From positions 573 through 32,687 of the forward strand of contig DIUF01000031.1 in assembly GCA_002422285.1 (NCBI GenBank): a DNA stretch of 32,115 nt, read 5' to 3'. The position numbers were made by a program, and so were the translations under genes. The notes beneath the pieces were generated by a model. That model did not search any database, was not told where the DNA came from, and saw nothing but the letters and a program-made list of their open reading frames with translations. This DNA is from Flavobacteriales bacterium UBA6165. GTDB taxonomy: Bacteria > Bacteroidota > Bacteroidia > Flavobacteriales_D > Crocinitomicaceae. Shown in pieces: positions 24,084-31,653 of this stretch; positions within the stretch are counted from its first letter, which is position 1; each line of letters opens with the position of its first letter.

Positions 24084-26099
24084 ATGACAACTGTTGAACA
24101 GCAATTATCAGATATGCATATCACTTACGACAGGGGAGAACTTACAGATTCAGAATTAATGACCTTGTATCAGGGTATGAAAAAGCCGCGTTTGATAGAA
24201 GAGAAAATGCTCATACTTTTGCGCCAAGGTAAAATCTCAAAGTGGTTCTCAGGTTGGGGACAAGAAGCCATTTCAGTAGGCTGTGCTATGGCTATTCAAC
24301 CAGAGGAATATATTTTGCCAATGCATCGTAATTTAGGTGTTTTTACGTCGAGAGGTATCGAATTGAACCGCTTATTTTGTCAATTTCAAGGAAAAATGTC
24401 TGGATTTACAAAGGGTCGCGATCGTTCATTTCATTTTGGCTCACAAGAACATAAGATTGTGGGCATGATTTCGCATTTAGGCCCGCAACTTGGCATTGCA
24501 GATGGAATCGCTTTGGCGGCTAAATTGAACAACGAAAAGCAAGTTGCGCTAGTGTTTTCTGGTGATGGCGGTGCAAGTGAAGGCGATTTTCATGAAGCTT
24601 TGAATGTAGCTGCTGTTTGGGATTTGCCGGTAATTTTCTGTATTGAAAACAACCAATGGGGATTGAGCACGCCGAGTAGAGAACAGTTCCGCTGCGAGAA
24701 TTTCATCGACAAAGGCATTGGCTATGGTATCGATGCATATCAAATTGACGGCAACAACATCATTGAGGTCTATTCTGCTGTGAAGAGAATTTCACAATCT
24801 TTACGTGAAAATCCACGGCCTTTTTTATTGGAATTGATGACATTTAGAATGCGTGGGCACGAGGAGGCATCTGGCACGAAATATTATCCTGAAGGCATTC
24901 AAGATGAATGGGATAAAAAAGATCCTGTGCGCAATTATGAGCTGTACTTGAAGTCGATTGGATTGTTGAACGACAGTCAAATTGAACAAATAGAAGCCGA
25001 CATCAAAGCCGAAATTCAACATGGCTTGGATTTGGCTTTTGCTGAGGAGAAGATCACACCAAACACAGAAGAAGAGCTTGCTGATTTATTCAAGTCTTTC
25101 GATGCCACGGAAATTGCGCCCAATTCTCAAAATAAATCAGAAAAACGCTTTGTTGATGCCATTTCCGATGGTTTGAAACAAGCGATGGAACGTCATCCAA
25201 ATCTGGTAATTATGGGGCAAGATGTTGCCGATTATGGCGGCGTATTTAAAGTAACTGAAGGTTTTGTGGATTTGTTTGGAAAAGAACGTGTTAGAAATAC
25301 GCCTTTATGTGAATCGGCCATTGTAGGCGCGGGACTTGGACTATCAATTAAAGGCATGAAAGCTGTTGTTGAGATGCAATTTGCTGATTTTGTTACTTGT
25401 GGATTCAATCAAATTGTGAACAATCTTGCCAAAATCCACTGGCGTTGGGGACAAAATGCAGATGTTGTTGTGCGTATGCCAACGGGAGCAGGTGCAGCAG
25501 CCGGACCTTTCCATTCTCAATCGAATGAGGCTTGGTTCACCCATACACCAGGTTTGAAAGTGGTTTATCCAGCATTTCCCAATGACGCCAAAGGATTATT
25601 GGCTGCTTCAATCGAAGACCCAAATCCGGTGATGTTTTTTGAACATAAGTTCTTGTATCGTAGTGTGAGAGAAGATGTTTATGACGACTATTTCACCTTA
25701 GAATTGGGCAAAGCTGCTGTTCGAAAATCGGGTAGTGGTGCCACTATTGTGACCTACGGTTTAGGCGTGCATTGGGCATTGGACTATGCTGAAGCGCATC
25801 CAGAAAAGCAACTTGAAATAATCGACTTAAGAACATTAGCACCATTGGATTACGATACTGTTTTTGAATCAGTTCGTAAAACAAATCGCGTTTTGGTCTT
25901 GCACGAAGATTGTTTAACTGGTGGCATTGGTGGCGAAATTGCTGCGCGAATTACTGAAACTTGTTTTGCATCGTTGGATGCACCTGTACTCAGATTGGCT
26001 TCCTTGGATACACCGATACCTTTTGCAGCCGATTTGGAGCAGAACTTTTTCCCGATTCAGCAATTGGATGAAAAAATTAATCAACTCCTAGCGTACTAA
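24084..26099 (+). CDS. Fused alpha-beta E1 component of a 2-oxo acid (probably branched-chain) dehydrogenase
   Basis: The 671-residue protein joins the E1 alpha and beta subunits in one chain. Residues 1 to about 345 are alpha, with the thiamine-diphosphate motif GDGGASEG (160-167) ending in NN (189-190) and RMRGHEEAS in the phosphorylation-loop region. From about 355 the beta subunit starts with KRFVDAISDGLKQAM and has IMGQDVADYGGVFKVTEG, PLCESAIVGAGLG, EMQFADF, and a transketolase C-terminal domain (TIVTYGLGVHWAL, LHEDCLTGGIGGEIAA). E1 decarboxylates a 2-oxo acid and passes the acyl group to lipoyl-E2. Fused forms are common in Bacteroidota and are usually assigned to branched-chain oxo acids, the source of iso-fatty-acid primers. 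No E2 or E3 is nearby. A TTTG-type promoter is not obvious, so it may be read with lptB. Confidence 0.93.
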   Translation: MTTVEQQLSDMHITYDRGELTDSELMTLYQGMKKPRLIEEKMLILLRQGKISKWFSGWGQEAISVGCAMAIQPEEYILPMHRNLGVFTSRGIELNRLFCQFQGKMSGFTKGRDRSFHFGSQEHKIVGMISHLGPQLGIADGIALAAKLNNEKQVALVFSGDGGASEGDFHEALNVAAVWDLPVIFCIENNQWGLSTPSREQFRCENFIDKGIGYGIDAYQIDGNNIIEVYSAVKRISQSLRENPRPFLLELMTFRMRGHEEASGTKYYPEGIQDEWDKKDPVRNYELYLKSIGLLNDSQIEQIEADIKAEIQHGLDLAFAEEKITPNTEEELADLFKSFDATEIAPNSQNKSEKRFVDAISDGLKQAMERHPNLVIMGQDVADYGGVFKVTEGFVDLFGKERVRNTPLCESAIVGAGLGLSIKGMKAVVEMQFADFVTCGFNQIVNNLAKIHWRWGQNADVVVRMPTGAGAAAGPFHSQSNEAWFTHTPGLKVVYPAFPNDAKGLLAASIEDPNPVMFFEHKFLYRSVREDVYDDYFTLELGKAAVRKSGSGATIVTYGLGVHWALDYAEAHPEKQLEIIDLRTLAPLDYDTVFESVRKTNRVLVLHEDCLTGGIGGEIAARITETCFASLDAPVLRLASLDTPIPFAADLEQNFFPIQQLDEKINQLLAY

Positions 26100-26148
26100 A
26101 AACGAATTACTTGGGTCTTCCCTGAGTTCCAAACGGTATGAATTTTAA

Positions 26149-26156
26149 TATTTTTG
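26149..26156 (+). promoter_or_regulatory. Candidate -7 element for accA
   Basis: TATTTTTG (26149-26156) matches TAnnTTTG exactly in the 110-bp gap between the E1 gene and accA. It would give a leader of about 45 nt. A one-mismatch alternative, TAACATTG, lies just downstream, so the true start site is uncertain. Confidence 0.4.
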
Positions 26157-26209
26157 ACTAACATTGCAGCGTTTTTCATCGTTTAAACAAAGCACTAAAA
26201 AAGGAAATT

Positions 26210-27166
26210 ATGTCAATATATCTAGATTTTGAAGAGCCTATTAAAGCGCTCCATGAAGAGATTGAAAAGTTGAAAGAAGTAGCCGGAAATACAGAATTGG
26301 ACATGTCCGATAAAATTGAGGCTTTGGAACAAAAACTTCTTGATAACACCAAAGAAATATACGCCAACTTGACGCCATGGCAGCGTGTTCAATTGTCTAG
26401 ACATCCTGAGAGACCTTATACTTTGGCTTACATCAATGCCATCACCAATGGTAATTTTCAAGAATACCACGGTGATCGCTCTGTTGGTGATGACAAAGCC
26501 ATGGTTGGCGGGTTTGGCTCGATTGACGGTCAAACCGTTATGTTTATTGGACAGCAAAAGGGAGTTAATACCAAAATGCGTCAATATAGAAATTTTGGGA
26601 TGCCTAATCCAGAGGGCTACCGCAAAGCGTTGAGATTGATGCGTTTGGCAGAAAAATTCAACAAGCCTATAGTTACTTTGATTGACACTCCAGGTGCGTT
26701 TCCGGGATTAGAAGCCGAAGAGCGCGGACAAGGAGAAGCCATTGCACGAAATATATACGAGATGATGCGCTTAAAAGTACCTGTAATTTGTATTATCATC
26801 GGAGAAGGCGCTTCAGGTGGTGCTTTGGGAATCGGTGTTGGAGATAAAGTTGTGATGTTGGAAAACACTTGGTATTCCGTAATTTCTCCAGAATCCTGTT
26901 CATCAATCCTTTGGCGCTCATGGGATTATAAAGAAACTGCTGCAGAAGCCTTAAAACTAACATCGGCTGACATGAAAAGATTGGGTTTGATCGATGACAT
27001 CATTCAGGAGCCAGTTGGCGGTGCGCATAGAAATCATGAAGGTGTTTTTGAAGCAACAAAGAAAGCCATCAAGTCATATATCAAAGAACTTTCATCTTTA
27101 CCTACTGGTGAATTGATTGAAGCACGTATTGAGAAATTCTGCAAAATGGGCGTTGTCAATGAATAA
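26210..27166 (+). CDS. accA: Acetyl-CoA carboxylase carboxyltransferase subunit alpha
   Basis: AccA with AccD transfers the carboxyl group from biotin to acetyl-CoA, giving malonyl-CoA for fatty-acid synthesis. The 318-residue protein begins with the usual helical segment (YLDFEEPIKALHEEIEKLKE), then LTPWQRVQLSRHPERPYTL, FQEYHGDRSVGDDKAMVGG, the crotonase-like core with NFGMPNPEGYRKALRLM, TLIDTPGAFPG, GEGASGGALGIGVGD and YSVISPESCSSILWR. Length matches the family. ATG at 26210 is preceded by AAAGGAAATT, a possible weak ribosome site. The following lipoprotein gene overlaps its last eight bases. No accD is in the window. Confidence 0.97.
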   Translation: MSIYLDFEEPIKALHEEIEKLKEVAGNTELDMSDKIEALEQKLLDNTKEIYANLTPWQRVQLSRHPERPYTLAYINAITNGNFQEYHGDRSVGDDKAMVGGFGSIDGQTVMFIGQQKGVNTKMRQYRNFGMPNPEGYRKALRLMRLAEKFNKPIVTLIDTPGAFPGLEAEERGQGEAIARNIYEMMRLKVPVICIIIGEGASGGALGIGVGDKVVMLENTWYSVISPESCSSILWRSWDYKETAAEALKLTSADMKRLGLIDDIIQEPVGGAHRNHEGVFEATKKAIKSYIKELSSLPTGELIEARIEKFCKMGVVNE

Positions 27167-27971
27167 GACTGTGATTTATACGCTTTATTGGCTTTTGACA
27201 ATTAGCTTCGGATTTTTGACTTTCTCATGCTCAGATTCCTTTGATGATGAGGCAATAAATGGTGATTTTGCTGACCAAATTATTGCATTTGAAGAGGGTG
27301 ATTTGAAAGAATATGTTCTTTCTAAACTCAAATTAAATCCTGATGATATTGGCTCTTTCGAAATGAAACGCGCTCACTTGAATGCAGATGGGCAAGAAGA
27401 TGGATATATTTTCATCAATTTAGCACCAAAAGCTAAACGCGACATGGAAAGCTCGAGTAATCCTGCGCGCTTCCATGATGCAGGCTATATCGGAGATTAT
27501 AACTTTATTTTTGTCTGGGACGGTGCAACACAAAAAATGGGTACACCTTTTAAACTTGTTGGCAATGGTTTAATTCCACTAGAGGTTGCTCTTGTTAATC
27601 TACTTGACCCTGGGTACAAAACAATTGCAGCTACATATCGTGTGCAAAATAGTGTTTTCCAGACCTATTTCTTGAATGTTGGAGGCTCATTAATTCCAGT
27701 TTTTTCATATCTCATCGTTGATCAATTGGGCACGGATGATATGCAAGTTTATGTGCATAAATTAGAAGAAAATCCAAGCCAATTGGAAATGGATATTGTG
27801 ATTTATGAGGGTCTTTGGTCGGATTACGATAAGGAAAAGGCCGCTTTTGCTAAAAATGATTATCCGCTTGGAAAGATATCCACTACTGGAAAAGAAATTT
27901 ATCGTTTCTTTTTTGACCCACGCTCAGGGAAATACGCGACCAATAGTCCATTGCCGACTGTTGAGGATTAA
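27159..27971 (+). CDS. Lipoprotein of unknown function
   Basis: The 270-residue protein (ATG at 27159, overlapping the accA end by eight bases) has a hydrophobic signal ending in LTFSC with Cys24 as the probable lipid anchor. The acidic SDSFDDEA follows, which in Bacteroidota can direct lipoproteins to the cell surface. The mature part has no motif I recognise. It contains LKLNPDDIGSFEMKRAHLNADGQEDGYIFINL, whose Asn-Asp-Gly-like 'LNADGQEDGYI' resembles a statement of a calcium-binding or VCBS-like turn, but a single copy proves little. Several strands such as FIFVWDGATQKMG and MDIVIYEGLWSDYDK suggest a beta-rich domain. The overlap implies translational coupling with accA. Its stop overlaps that of the convergent glycosyltransferase gene. 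Confidence 0.8.
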   Translation: MNKTVIYTLYWLLTISFGFLTFSCSDSFDDEAINGDFADQIIAFEEGDLKEYVLSKLKLNPDDIGSFEMKRAHLNADGQEDGYIFINLAPKAKRDMESSSNPARFHDAGYIGDYNFIFVWDGATQKMGTPFKLVGNGLIPLEVALVNLLDPGYKTIAATYRVQNSVFQTYFLNVGGSLIPVFSYLIVDQLGTDDMQVYVHKLEENPSQLEMDIVIYEGLWSDYDKEKAAFAKNDYPLGKISTTGKEIYRFFFDPRSGKYATNSPLPTVED

Positions 27972-29338
27972 TTAAATACAAAAACCTCATATCCGCCTTT
28001 GAAAATTTTGTTTTCAATCAGTTTATATTGATTGGATAAATCGTTCAATAGTTTTCTTTCGCCATAAAGGAATTCCGAACCAGCATCAATAAGCACGATT
28101 GGTTTTTTGAGATTTTCCAGTTCAATTTCGTGAAGTCCATGAATCGGGTAGATGCCTCTTTCAAATAATGAATGTCCTTCTTTTATGGACTGAAAAGCTG
28201 CTTTATCACCGTGATAGATAAAGGTCAAATCATAATGCGTTGGGCTGATTATATAGCTACCATCAAATGATTGGGCATACGCAACCAATTTATCAGATTC
28301 CCGATTGTGCGTTCGAAATGGATTGAAACCTAAGATAAAAACGATGATGGGTAAAATAATGATTTTCAAATTTTTACCAAACAGACTTAGGATAAAATAA
28401 CCGAGCATTCCGAAAAAACCAATGCTCAAGAAAAACAAGTAGCGATCCAGGAAAACTGAACTGTTCCCGAGCCAAGAAATTATAAATGCGCTGAGATAAA
28501 TTCCAATTGTCATCAAGGATATAATTCCAATCGGACTGTGCCATTGAAATGTATTCAGCTTTGGAAATTCTATTTTTTTGCGAATGAGGAAGAATGTGAG
28601 AATAACAACCAGACTAAATAAACAAATTGGTCCATTGAAAAACTTATTGATGAATCCGTAGATTAAAGTCCAATGTGGTCTTTCAACCCAAGTACCTGCA
28701 GTTTGAACATGATCCAAGCGCGCTATAAAGATTGGAAGATAAGGCATAAGTGCTGCTGAAAAGACCGCAAGCATCACTAGAAATGACAACCAAGATTTAC
28801 TACTCTTTTCCTTGAAATTCAACAGGATATGAATGAAAATAATAAATGGAATTACGAGAATTGAGATGTAATGGGTATAAAACAGCAATGCGCACAAAAC
28901 ACCCAAAAACAAACTTGTTTGCCACTTGATTTTCTCTCTCAATTGAAGAATCACAAGCAAAGTAGCTGCGAATAGAACACTGAAAAGGGAAAATGTTCTT
29001 GCTTCAATGCCAAAGCTGTGATGAAAGTTGGACAATGTGAACATCAGCATAAGTAGTAATCCCAGATTTTCATTGAGCACTTTTTTTCCTATTTGAAATA
29101 ACAACGGTAATGTTAATAGGCTAAAAATCAAAGACAAAGACCTCACGCTAAAAGCCGATATCCCAAACCATTTGATCCAAAAATGAAGCAGATAAAAATG
29201 AAGGGGAGGATTGTTTTCTGTGATAAACAGCTGAGACAAATCGTCTAACTCCTTTTGTGCATGGAAGATAGAAAACGGCTCGTCTAAATCAATACTCAAG
29301 CGATTGATAAACATCAAACCGAGTATCAGTTTTACCAA
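27968..29338 (-). CDS. Membrane glycosyltransferase (GT-C, PMT/ArnT-like)
   Basis: The 456-residue protein has about ten hydrophobic segments and then a soluble C-terminal region of some 120 residues. After the first helix comes IDLDEPFSIF, the acidic motif of GT-C enzymes, followed by NNPPLHFYLLHFWIKWFG and SVRSLSLIFSLLTLPLLFQIG, the classical start of PMT/ArnT-like proteins. SFGIEARTFSLF is the usual 'a.EaR.Y' stretch. It would move a sugar from a polyprenyl carrier to lipid or protein at the periplasmic face. The start is unusual: no ATG fits. TTG at 29338 is given, but the open frame continues upstream to ATA at 29377, which would supply IEKRTKIAFLTII and complete the first helix. It is the last gene of a group with VOC and 3-hydroxyacyl-CoA dehydrogenase genes. 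Confidence 0.85.
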   Translation of the reverse strand: MVKLILGLMFINRLSIDLDEPFSIFHAQKELDDLSQLFITENNPPLHFYLLHFWIKWFGISAFSVRSLSLIFSLLTLPLLFQIGKKVLNENLGLLLMLMFTLSNFHHSFGIEARTFSLFSVLFAATLLVILQLREKIKWQTSLFLGVLCALLFYTHYISILVIPFIIFIHILLNFKEKSSKSWLSFLVMLAVFSAALMPYLPIFIARLDHVQTAGTWVERPHWTLIYGFINKFFNGPICLFSLVVILTFFLIRKKIEFPKLNTFQWHSPIGIISLMTIGIYLSAFIISWLGNSSVFLDRYLFFLSIGFFGMLGYFILSLFGKNLKIIILPIIVFILGFNPFRTHNRESDKLVAYAQSFDGSYIISPTHYDLTFIYHGDKAAFQSIKEGHSLFERGIYPIHGLHEIELENLKKPIVLIDAGSEFLYGERKLLNDLSNQYKLIENKIFKGGYEVFVFN

Positions 29339-29384
29339 AATGATGGTCAGGAAGGCTATTTTTGTTCGCTTTTCTATGCTTTAT

Positions 29385-30449
29385 TTATTTGACGCGATTC
29401 ATTCCCATTGCGCTCAACAACCAATTTGGTAGGCGTGCTCCGGGCTTTTTGTTTTTCAGATTGATGTACCAACCCAGTTTTTTCATCACTGGAACTTTGT
29501 GTGTTTCAACAAATTCAATCAAAGCGCCATCTGGGTCTTCGATGTATGAAAAACGTCCACCTGCTTCGCCCATGTCGAATGTTGATCCACTATCCACAGT
29601 GAAAGGAAAGCCATTCGACTCGCATTCTTTTTTCAAAGCTTCCATGCCCTGGACATCAAAACACAAATGGATAAAGCCCCAATCGCCCCAAAATCGGTTT
29701 TCAAAAATCTTGCGAACATCTGTGCGCTCTAAGGATTCAACCAATTCGATATGTGTTGGTCCCAATAATTTTGAGAAAGGTCCGATGCGCTCTTCTTTAT
29801 GCGTCAACAAAACACGACGGAATTTTGTGTTTCCTTGTGGCAAGGCCGAAAAACAATCAAAATTGCCAGTCGAATCATAAACAACAGTATCATAGCCAAG
29901 AATGTCGCGGTACAATTTTAAAGAGCGCTCCATGTCACTCACACCGATCAAGGCTCCAGCAACACCACCCGTGCAACCCGGATGTTTAGTTTCCTTGAAC
30001 CAGCCTGAACCTTCAACAACTTGAAACAAATTTCCATTCGGGTCTTTCACAAAGAAACTTAAAGAACCATCTGGTGCGTTTTGTGGTTCGTTTTGAACAT
30101 CGGCACCATTTGATTTCATAAACTGATAAGAAGCTTTTACGTCACGAGATTTGATTCGACAAGCATAAAAACCCAAATCTCCAAGTTGAATATCAAAATT
30201 GGCTTTTTCCGTATTTCTGCTGGTGTATTGCCAAATTTCAAATCCGCCTCCGCCTTGCATACTTAAGGCTAAAGTGGCCGTTCTTGCTTGGACTTTGTCT
30301 CCTGTATAATCAATCATCAGCGGGGCTTCTGCGGCTTCCTCAAAGATTTTCACATCAACTCCGAAGAATTTTCTATACCACTTCCAAATTTCTTCAACAT
30401 TAGGCACTCCAACACCCATTTGTTGTATTCCACAAATAATTTTCTCCAT
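29385..30449 (-). CDS. VOC (glyoxalase/dioxygenase-fold) protein with two modules
   Basis: The 354-residue protein contains two vicinal-oxygen-chelate modules. The first (about 1-150) begins QQMGVGVPNVEEIWKWYRKFFG and ends in FFVKDPNGNLFQVVEG. The second (about 165-320) begins GALIGVSDMERSLKLYRDILGYD and ends in SYIEDPDGALIEFVETHK. Potential metal ligands seen in the second module are His in THIELVE and FIHLCFDV and Glu in LIEFVE, while the first strand of each module lacks the usual His. VOC enzymes include glyoxalase I, methylmalonyl-CoA epimerase and extradiol or hydroxyphenylpyruvate dioxygenases. I cannot assign a substrate. It begins with ATG six bases after the 3-hydroxyacyl-CoA dehydrogenase stop, so a role in acyl-CoA or aromatic catabolism is a fair guess. 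Confidence 0.85.
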   Translation of the reverse strand: MEKIICGIQQMGVGVPNVEEIWKWYRKFFGVDVKIFEEAAEAPLMIDYTGDKVQARTATLALSMQGGGGFEIWQYTSRNTEKANFDIQLGDLGFYACRIKSRDVKASYQFMKSNGADVQNEPQNAPDGSLSFFVKDPNGNLFQVVEGSGWFKETKHPGCTGGVAGALIGVSDMERSLKLYRDILGYDTVVYDSTGNFDCFSALPQGNTKFRRVLLTHKEERIGPFSKLLGPTHIELVESLERTDVRKIFENRFWGDWGFIHLCFDVQGMEALKKECESNGFPFTVDSGSTFDMGEAGGRFSYIEDPDGALIEFVETHKVPVMKKLGWYINLKNKKPGARLPNWLLSAMGMNRVK

Positions 30450-30455
30450 AATCTT

Positions 30456-31613
30456 TTAAAATTTCGTTTGATTGTTTTTAACCATTCGTTTCAATAGTGG
30501 GCTAGGGCGGTAGCGGTCCTCACCGTATTCTTCAAAGAGCTCATTGAGTTTGTTGAGCAAGTCTGAAATGCCAAATTCTTCAGCCCAAACCAAAAGTCCT
30601 TTCGGGTAATTTACCCCTTTTGTCATCGCCAAATCAATATCTTCTTTAGAAGCAATATTCAAAAACAAGGCATCCGCGGCTTCATTCATCAACATCACCA
30701 AAATGCGTTCGTAAATATAGCGGCCTAATGTTTCATCTTGATTGGGCTCTGGAAGATTCGTTCCTTCTGTGTAATTATAATAGCCGCGACCCGATTTTCT
30801 ACCATAGAATCCGGCTTCGCTGTGGCGTTTTTGTGTCAACGAAGGTTTGTATCTTGGGTCGTAATAAAATGCTGCGAAAACACTTTCAGTAACCGCATAA
30901 TTGACGTCGTTGCCAATATAATCCATCAAAGTGAAAGGTCCCATTCTAAAGCCACCAAAATGTGTCATGGCCCAATCGATTGTAGCAAAATCAGCCAAAC
31001 CTTCTTCATAAATCCGCAAAGCTTCACCATAGAATGGACGAGCGATTCGGTTCACAATAAATCCTGGCGTATCTTTGGTGAGCACGGTTACTTTCTTCCA
31101 GCCATCAATCAACGATTTCGATTTTTCAATAGTTTCTGCTGATGTTTGCACGGCTGGAACTATCTCCACCAAGGGCATTAAGGGAGCAGGATTGAAGAAA
31201 TGGATGCCTACAATTCTACTCGGATTTTTCAAAGCTGCGCCTATGGAAGCAATGGAAAGTGAGGATGTGTTACTCGCCAAAATTGTGTCATCAGCAGTGA
31301 TTGCTTCCAACTCGGCAAAAACTTTCTTTTTAATATCCAAGTTCTCAATGATTGCCTCGATGATTAAATTGCAATTTTCAAAATCTTGTAATTCGCTGGA
31401 AAACTGAATTCTGCCGAGAATAGCAGCTTTATCAGCCTCCGAAATCTTTTGTTTTTCGACCAATTTGTCGTGTACTTTGTTCAACGAACTCTGCGCTTTT
31501 TGCAACTGATCGGCATTCACATCCACCAGCACCACTTCGTGACCACAAGTAGCAGCAACTTGTGCAATTCCGCTCCCCATTGTGCCCGCTCCTAAAACTC
31601 CAATTTTATACAT
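30456..31613 (-). CDS. 3-hydroxyacyl-CoA dehydrogenase (3-hydroxybutyryl-CoA/PaaH type)
   Basis: The enzyme oxidises 3-hydroxyacyl-CoA with NAD in beta-oxidation, butyrate or phenylacetate metabolism. The 385-residue protein starts with the Rossmann motif GVLGAGTMGSGIAQ (5-18), then IIEAIIENLDIKKKVFAELE, ASNTSSLSI and GIHFFNPAPLMPLVEIV with the catalytic His138. The first C-terminal domain follows (KDTPGFIVNRIARPFYGEA), and then a second 3HCDH-like domain (GVNYPKGLLVWAEEFG). That second domain makes it longer than simple 3-hydroxybutyryl-CoA dehydrogenases (about 280) and closer to PaaH. ATG at 31613 lies 18 bases after an exact -7 element. The VOC gene follows after six bases. Confidence 0.93.
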   Translation of the reverse strand: MYKIGVLGAGTMGSGIAQVAATCGHEVVLVDVNADQLQKAQSSLNKVHDKLVEKQKISEADKAAILGRIQFSSELQDFENCNLIIEAIIENLDIKKKVFAELEAITADDTILASNTSSLSIASIGAALKNPSRIVGIHFFNPAPLMPLVEIVPAVQTSAETIEKSKSLIDGWKKVTVLTKDTPGFIVNRIARPFYGEALRIYEEGLADFATIDWAMTHFGGFRMGPFTLMDYIGNDVNYAVTESVFAAFYYDPRYKPSLTQKRHSEAGFYGRKSGRGYYNYTEGTNLPEPNQDETLGRYIYERILVMLMNEAADALFLNIASKEDIDLAMTKGVNYPKGLLVWAEEFGISDLLNKLNELFEEYGEDRYRPSPLLKRMVKNNQTKF

Positions 31614-31631
31614 GTTTCAAAATTTTCGACG

Positions 31632-31639
31632 CAAAAATA
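31632..31639 (-). promoter_or_regulatory. -7 element of the 3-hydroxyacyl-CoA dehydrogenase gene
   Basis: TATTTTTG on the minus strand (31639-31632) matches TAnnTTTG exactly and lies in the 40-bp gap after the amidinotransferase-like gene, giving a leader of about 12 nt. No clear -33 TTG is visible. Confidence 0.5.
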
Positions 31640-31653
31640 ATATAATAAGCAGA

